Below are positions 5,610-9,266 of a stretch of 9,266 nucleotides of DNA, piece after piece (the stretch's first letter is position 1; each line of letters begins with the position of its first letter). A model generated the notes under the pieces. The model was not told the origin of the DNA and did no database searches. It worked only from the letters and a program-made list of their open reading frames with translations. Position numbers and translations under genes: made by a program. Source of the DNA: Pseudomonadota bacterium (GTDB lineage Bacteria; Pseudomonadota; Alphaproteobacteria; Caulobacterales; Caulobacteraceae). Location: assembly GCA_023409795.1 (NCBI GenBank), contig JAEYQX010000137.1, forward strand, positions 1-9,266, given 5' to 3'.

Positions 5610-6503
5610 ATGCGCAGCCTGCCCTCCGACGGCCTGAAACAGGCCCTGCCCTACCTGGCCCTGCTGGGCGGCATCCTGTCGCTGGCCATTGGCAATGCCT
5701 TTGCCAAGAGCCTGTTTCCCCTGGTCGGAGCCAGTGGCACCACGGCCCTGCGGGTGGGCCTGGCCGCCGTGGTGCTGATGCTGGTGTGGCGGCCATGGCG
5801 CTTTGCCCTCAGCCGCGCCGATGCCGGTCGGATCGCGCTCTATGGCGTGGTTCTGGGCCTGATGAACCTGTGCTTCTACCTGTCGCTGCAGACCATTCCC
5901 CTGGGCCTGGCCATCGCCATCGAGTTCTCGGGGCCCCTGACGCTGGCCCTGTTTCATTCGCGCCGCCCGATCCACTTCCTTCTGGTGGCTCTGGCCGTGG
6001 CGGGGCTGGGCCTGCTGCTGCCGATCTGGAAGGGGATCGAGGGGCTGGACCCGGTGGGCGTCGCCTATGCGGCCGCGGCGGGCCTGTTCTGGGCGCTCTA
6101 CATCATCTGCGGCAAGCGCCTGTCACATCGGCACAGCGGGCAGTCGGTGGCCCTGGGCATGACGGTGGCTGCCGTGGTCATCCTGCCCTTTGGCCTCGCC
6201 TCGGCCGGGCCTGGCCTTGTGTCGCCGACGGTCCTGGGGCTGGGCCTGGTCGTGGCCCTGGTGTCCAGCGCCCTGCCCTATTCGCTGGAGATGTTCGCCC
6301 TGCGCACCATTCCCAAGCGCACCTTTGGCATCTTCCTGAGCGGCGAGCCGGCAGTGGGAGCCCTGGCGGGCCTGGCCCTGCTGGGCGAGCAGCTCAGCCT
6401 GGTCCAGTGGCTGGCCATCACCGCCATCATCCTTGCCTCGGTCGGGGCCGTCCTGACCACCAGCCCGGACGAGGACACCCTGGCCGAGACCCCGCCCGCC
6501 TGA
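5610..6503 (+). CDS. rhtA: RhtA-type threonine/homoserine exporter, DMT/EamA superfamily
   Basis: This inner-membrane exporter of 297 residues is the same size as E. coli RhtA (about 295), with ten predicted helices as two EamA repeats. RhtA-specific stretches are AKSLFPLVGASGTTALR in the first repeat, YLSLQTIPLGLAIAIEFSGP followed by LALFHSRRPI in the middle, and LPYSLEMFALRTIPKRTFG with EPAVGALAGL in the second repeat. RhtA exports threonine, homoserine and related amino acids; whether this one prefers them is not visible. I start at ATG 5610 because it leaves a normal short N-terminus before the first helix; the GTG at 5532 would add 26 Arg/Pro-rich residues unlike the family. No Shine-Dalgarno precedes either start. 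It is divergent from cysK, suggesting a role in export of amino acids or cysteine-pathway intermediates. It ends 5 nt from the stop of the opposing TonB-receptor-like gene. Confidence 0.9.
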   Translation: MRSLPSDGLKQALPYLALLGGILSLAIGNAFAKSLFPLVGASGTTALRVGLAAVVLMLVWRPWRFALSRADAGRIALYGVVLGLMNLCFYLSLQTIPLGLAIAIEFSGPLTLALFHSRRPIHFLLVALAVAGLGLLLPIWKGIEGLDPVGVAYAAAAGLFWALYIICGKRLSHRHSGQSVALGMTVAAVVILPFGLASAGPGLVSPTVLGLGLVVALVSSALPYSLEMFALRTIPKRTFGIFLSGEPAVGALAGLALLGEQLSLVQWLAITAIILASVGAVLTTSPDEDTLAETPPA

Positions 6504-6512
6504 GCCCCTCAG
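6500..6512. repeat. Small dyad covering both convergent stop codons
   Basis: CTGAG (6500-6504) and CTCAG (6508-6512) form a 5-bp inverted repeat with a 3-nt centre. The rhtA TGA and the opposing TGA both lie in it. Without a U-run on either side it is at best a weak terminator, so the two transcripts probably overlap at their 3' ends. Confidence 0.3.
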
Positions 6513-8623
6513 AAACGACGGCGAAGGCTGAGCTTGAGGCTGCGCCCGATCGGGTCCTGTCGATCCCGTTCAAAGCCCGGCGCGGCTGAGCCATCACCCA
6601 ACCGGGCCCTGGGCCTTGCGTCCAGAAGGTTGGACACCGACAGGGCCAGCTCCAGCGCCCCGCTGCGGCGGCGCGGTCCATCCCCCTGCGCCGGTGCCGC
6701 CTGCCCGGCCAGCCGCCAGCTGAGGTTCAGGTCGCTGACCAGCAGGTCCTCGCGCACCAGGTCCTGCGCCCCGTCCACCCCGGCCAGCCGCCGACTGCGA
6801 TAGCCGTCCTGCCAGCGCAGGTTCAGGCCCAGGCTGATGTCGCGGACACGCACCTCGATCGCGGCCTGCAGGTTCTGCGGCGAACGGCCGCCGCCGTCCC
6901 CCTTCAGGCTGTCCATCTCCGGGCCACCAGGCACCAGCCGGGTCCGTTCCGTCAGGTGCCGGCTATAGCCCAGCCGGCCCTGGACCATGGCAGACGCGGC
7001 CGCTGCCTCGGGCCAGAAACGGGCGACGGGCACCGACAGGCTCAGGTTGGCCCCGAACGTCTGGCCCAGGCTGCTGCCCAGGTTGAGGGGGCGGAAATCG
7101 ACCTGGACCAGCCGGCCATCCGCGTCACGCAGGAAGCGGTCGGGAAAGCTGGCCTCGATCTCCTCGCTCAGGTCGCCCGGTGTGCCCAGCCCCCGGTCAG
7201 CCTCGCGGCGGGCCAGGTTGAGCATGCCGGTCAGCTTCCAGTCGGTGAAGGGGCCCAGCGAAGCCGACAGGGCCATCTCTTCCGATCGGGGCGTGACTAG
7301 ATCGGGATTGCCGCCCATCAGGGCCAGGACCTCGACCGCCTCGCCCCGGCGAAAATCAAAGACGGTGCGGGGTGCGCCGTAATAGAGCGGCTCATTGCGC
7401 AGGAGGTCGGCGACGCCGGGTGCCTGGCTGCTCCACCGGACATTGAGCCGGACCGGGGTCGCCGGCTGCCAGGCCAGGGCCAGGCTCTGGTCCTCGCCGA
7501 CCTCGCCGCCGCTGTCCGTGCGACCCAGGCCCGCATCGACCTGGACCCCACCGATCCGCCCCCAACCGGGGCTGCCCGCCTGGATCAGGGGGGCAGAAAA
7601 CGAGGCGCGCAGGTTGTGCAGGACCGACCGGCTGCCTTGATCCTGTTCAGCCTGCCAGGTCCGCGTCCGCCCCTGGCTGGTCGTGGCATTGAGATGGGCC
7701 ATCAATGGGCCGCCGGGCAGGGTCCAGACCTCACGATTGACCGCCACGCCCAGGGCCAGGGACCGGGTCTCGCTGGTCATCTGGTTGAAGCCGTCCGAGC
7801 GCGTCCAGCCCGCATTCAGGTTGGCATTGCTGGATACGAACCAGCCGCCCAGCTGGCGTGACAGGCCAAGGGTCAGTCCCAGGTTGTCCTGGCGGCTGCG
7901 GTTGTCGCGCAGGACCTCGCCGAACCGGGCCGAGGTATCGGTGTCCGAGCGGCGTCCGTTCAGGCTCGCCACCGTGTTCCAGCCCATCAGGTTGCGGGTC
8001 ATCATGGCTGACAGGTCCACAGCCCGGCTTTCGGGACGAAGGCTGGCTGCCGGATCCATCCCGTCATGCAGCGCCCGCTCGCCCGCGCGCAGGGCCGTCT
8101 CGCGCCCCAGGCCCAGGCTGAGGTTATGGGTATCCATGCCCGAGATGACGCTGCGCTGTCCCTCAAGCCGGGTCGCTGTGGTCCCGCCCTGGTCCGGTCC
8201 GGACAGGCTCAGGCCCAGGCTCTGGCTGGCATAGCGCGGCTGCAGCACCAGGTTATAGACCGTCTGGCCAGCCCGCCCGCCATAAAGCCCGGCCGCTTGC
8301 GGGGGCAGGACCTCTATGCGCACCGCCGCCTCCGGCGGGAAACCGGTAAAGACGCCGGGGACGGGCACCTTGCGCCCATTGACCAGGACCATGGCCTGTT
8401 CGGTCCCGCCATAGAGCTCATCCAGGCGTTGCAGGACCTCGCCGATCGACCAGGCCCCGAAGGCGTCGATCTGGGCCCCGTCCAGCTCGACCACAGGGGG
8501 CAGGCGCGCCGCTCCTCGCCGGCCATGGATCTCGATGTCGTCCAGGACGATGGCCGGTTCCGCCTGATCAGGCGCGGCTTCCTGCAGATTGACCAGAAGA
8601 CCGGCCAGCAACAGCCACGACAT
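6509..8623 (-). CDS. TonB-dependent receptor-like outer-membrane protein
   Basis: This 704-residue outer-membrane protein has a plug-like domain at about 25-131 (VLDDIEIHGRRG, a helix SIGEVLQRLDELY, MVLVNGRKVPVPG, FPPEAAVRIEVLPPQAAGLYGG, TVYNLVLQPRY), then alternating beta-barrel strands to a C-terminal Phe (LKLSLRRRF), the usual outer-membrane insertion signal. The plug matches a TonB-receptor subgroup in which the RGP-x-x-x-LYG loop reads LPPQAAGLYGG and the following VINI strand is VYNLVL. No distinct TonB box is visible before the plug, and no periplasmic signalling domain. Start ATG 8623 is fixed by TAAGGGGA upstream: an in-frame TAA at 8638-8636 overlaps the Shine-Dalgarno AAGGGGA (8637-8631), 7 nt from the ATG. 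The signal peptide is odd: MSWLLLAGLLV has no basic residue and is short. Substrate unknown; no siderophore or vitamin genes are adjacent. It lies downstream of an MCP gene and converges on rhtA. Confidence 0.85.
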   Translation of the reverse strand: MSWLLLAGLLVNLQEAAPDQAEPAIVLDDIEIHGRRGAARLPPVVELDGAQIDAFGAWSIGEVLQRLDELYGGTEQAMVLVNGRKVPVPGVFTGFPPEAAVRIEVLPPQAAGLYGGRAGQTVYNLVLQPRYASQSLGLSLSGPDQGGTTATRLEGQRSVISGMDTHNLSLGLGRETALRAGERALHDGMDPAASLRPESRAVDLSAMMTRNLMGWNTVASLNGRRSDTDTSARFGEVLRDNRSRQDNLGLTLGLSRQLGGWFVSSNANLNAGWTRSDGFNQMTSETRSLALGVAVNREVWTLPGGPLMAHLNATTSQGRTRTWQAEQDQGSRSVLHNLRASFSAPLIQAGSPGWGRIGGVQVDAGLGRTDSGGEVGEDQSLALAWQPATPVRLNVRWSSQAPGVADLLRNEPLYYGAPRTVFDFRRGEAVEVLALMGGNPDLVTPRSEEMALSASLGPFTDWKLTGMLNLARREADRGLGTPGDLSEEIEASFPDRFLRDADGRLVQVDFRPLNLGSSLGQTFGANLSLSVPVARFWPEAAAASAMVQGRLGYSRHLTERTRLVPGGPEMDSLKGDGGGRSPQNLQAAIEVRVRDISLGLNLRWQDGYRSRRLAGVDGAQDLVREDLLVSDLNLSWRLAGQAAPAQGDGPRRRSGALELALSVSNLLDARPRARLGDGSAAPGFERDRQDPIGRSLKLSLRRRF

Positions 8624-8641
8624 TCCGATGTCCCCTTACAA

Positions 8642-8683
8642 CGCCCGAACCTGACCCGAACCCTGTCTAGGACAGATCGGGCG
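8642..8683. promoter_or_regulatory. Repeat cluster upstream of the TonB-receptor-like gene
   Basis: CCCGAACC occurs twice in direct orientation (8644-8651 and 8655-8662), 11 bp apart, about one helical turn. Immediately next comes the dyad CTGTC-TAG-GACAG (8663-8675), and the outer CGCCCGA (8642-8648) is repeated inverted as TCGGGCG (8677-8683). The cluster is 19-60 nt upstream of the start codon, a typical operator position. I see no clear -35/-10 pair. Regulator unknown. Confidence 0.45.
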
Positions 8684-8746
8684 AGTGAGGAAGGAAAAAT
8701 AAACCTATGGTTGCATTTCCAGGCCAGACCGCAGGATGCAGGGGCA
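8684..8746. other. Remaining intergenic DNA between the MCP hairpin and the repeat cluster
   Basis: This stretch includes an AT-rich, purine-biased run (about 8687-8704) that may belong to the promoter of the TonB-receptor-like gene read on the minus strand. An ATG at 8707 opens a 63-codon plus-strand frame, but it runs antisense into the MCP gene and is not accepted as a gene. Nothing else is recognised. Confidence 0.3.
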
Positions 8747-8793
8747 CGCACCGGATCGCCGCTGAGGGGGTCGGCGGGCGGCGATCCGGTGCG
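8747..8793 (-). terminator. Perfect 16-bp hairpin after the MCP gene, no U-tract
   Basis: Bases 8747-8762 and 8778-8793 are exact reverse complements (16 bp, GC-rich) with a 15-nt loop. The stem begins 6 nt after the MCP stop codon on the minus strand. No T-run follows on either strand, so it is a non-canonical terminator or a 3'-end stabilising structure. A REP-like dispersed element is an alternative that cannot be tested from one copy. Confidence 0.65.
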
Positions 8794-8799
8794 CGGGGA

Positions 8800-9266
8800 T
8801 CAGAACTCGGTCCACACCTCGTCCTGGCCACCCCCGGCCAGCGCGCGAAGCCTGGCGCGTTGGCTGATCAGCGCGGGCGGGGGGCCAGCCGGCGCTGATG
8901 TCTGTGGTGCCAGCTCGGCGGCGGCGACCTGTCCCGTCTGGAAACGCCCGACCAGGCGGGCCAGGCCTTCGGCCTCATGCCTCAGGTTGGCGGCAGCGGC
9001 CGTGGTCTCCTCGACCATGGCGGCGTTCTGCTGGGTTACCTGGTCCATCTGGTTGACGGCGATATTGACCTGGCTCAGGCCCGACGCCTGCTCCTGGGCC
9101 GAAGAGGCAATCTCGGCGACCAGGCTGTCCATCTCGCCCACCCGCGTCGCGATCGAGTGTAGCGCCTCGCCCGCCTGCCCGACCAGCTTGACGCCCTCGG
9201 CCACCTCTTGGCCAGAGGTCGAGATCAGGGCCTTGATCTCCTTGGCCGCCTCGGCCGAGCGCTGGG
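8800..9266 (-). CDS. Methyl-accepting chemotaxis protein (C-terminal part)
   Basis: The gene continues beyond the window edge; 154 residues are visible to the TGA at 8802-8800. They start just after the hairpin tip of the cytoplasmic signalling domain with QRSAEAAKEIKALI, run through the descending coiled coil with heptad pattern, and include the conserved SSAQEQASGLSQVNIAVNQMD and TQQNAAMVEETTAAA segments of the methylation region. This part contacts CheW/CheA at the tip and is methylated by CheR and demethylated by CheB. After the coil come a Pro/Ala-rich flexible linker and the terminal VWTEF, which fits the CheR-docking pentapeptide pattern (x-aromatic-x-x-aromatic, as in NWETF of E. coli). 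The sensory domain and membrane topology are outside the window, so the ligand and whether it is membrane-bound are unknown. An internal GTG at 9204 is not a start, because the conserved domain extends upstream of it. Confidence 0.95.
   Translation of the reverse strand, partial: QRSAEAAKEIKALISTSGQEVAEGVKLVGQAGEALHSIATRVGEMDSLVAEIASSAQEQASGLSQVNIAVNQMDQVTQQNAAMVEETTAAAANLRHEAEGLARLVGRFQTGQVAAAELAPQTSAPAGPPPALISQRARLRALAGGGQDEVWTEF

Noticed and set aside
5414..6589. Plus-strand open frame of 391 codons overlapping rhtA in another frame
   Set aside because: Its translation is Gly/Pro/Arg-rich without membrane helices, whereas the overlapping frame matches RhtA throughout.
8707..8898. Small plus-strand frame of 63 codons between the receptor and MCP genes, preceded by a purine-rich stretch
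   Set aside because: It passes through the 16-bp hairpin and runs antisense into the MCP coding end; its composition is not protein-like.
1..9266. Defence island, prophage or transposon
   Set aside because: No nuclease, integrase, transposase, toxin-antitoxin or phage genes and no terminal repeats were seen; all genes fit ordinary chromosomal content.

Overview
The window reads as GC-rich alphaproteobacterial chromosome, most likely Caulobacterales (Caulobacter/Brevundimonas-like). The main reasons are a MucR/Ros-family regulator, two DUF2336 proteins, a TonB-dependent-receptor-like outer-membrane protein, and an MCP whose C-terminus carries a CheR-docking-type pentapeptide. The genus is an inference from gene content; I could not run a search. 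I see no tRNA, rRNA, CRISPR array, transposase or integrase, so this looks like ordinary chromosome rather than a mobile island.

Layout. (1) 1-539, plus strand: the C-terminal half of an NMT1/THI5-like ABC-transporter substrate-binding protein, cut by the window edge. (2) 615-2503, plus strand: a two-gene unit made of a secreted Pro/Ala-rich protein (TTG start behind an AGGAGG ribosome binding site) translationally coupled through a TGATG overlap to a DUF2336 protein. (3) 2531-4397, minus strand: a second, divergent DUF2336 paralogue followed by mucR, which ends in an intrinsic terminator lying between it and the converging first DUF2336 gene. (4) 4444-5424, minus strand: cysK (cysteine synthase), divergent from (5) an RhtA-type amino-acid exporter at 5610-6503, plus strand. 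(6) 6509-8623, minus strand: an unusual TonB-dependent-receptor-like protein converging on rhtA with only 5 nt between stop codons. (7) 8800-9266, minus strand: the C-terminal part of a methyl-accepting chemotaxis protein, ending in a long perfect hairpin.

How the genes may work together. cysK and rhtA form a divergent pair that plausibly links cysteine synthesis to amino-acid export. The two DUF2336 genes flank mucR, a regulator known in relatives to control cell-cycle and envelope genes. With a CtrA-like site upstream of the Pro-rich/DUF2336 unit and TTAA-centred palindromes at the start of the second DUF2336 gene, a cell-cycle or surface role is possible, but it rests on inference only. 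The rest is normal housekeeping and accessory content.

Most notable non-coding structures: an 11-bp perfect inverted repeat embracing the start codon of the second DUF2336 gene, a 16-bp perfect hairpin without a U-tract just after the MCP stop, and a cluster of direct repeats plus a dyad upstream of the TonB-receptor-like gene. I found no convincing evidence of a wholly new defence or mobile system here.
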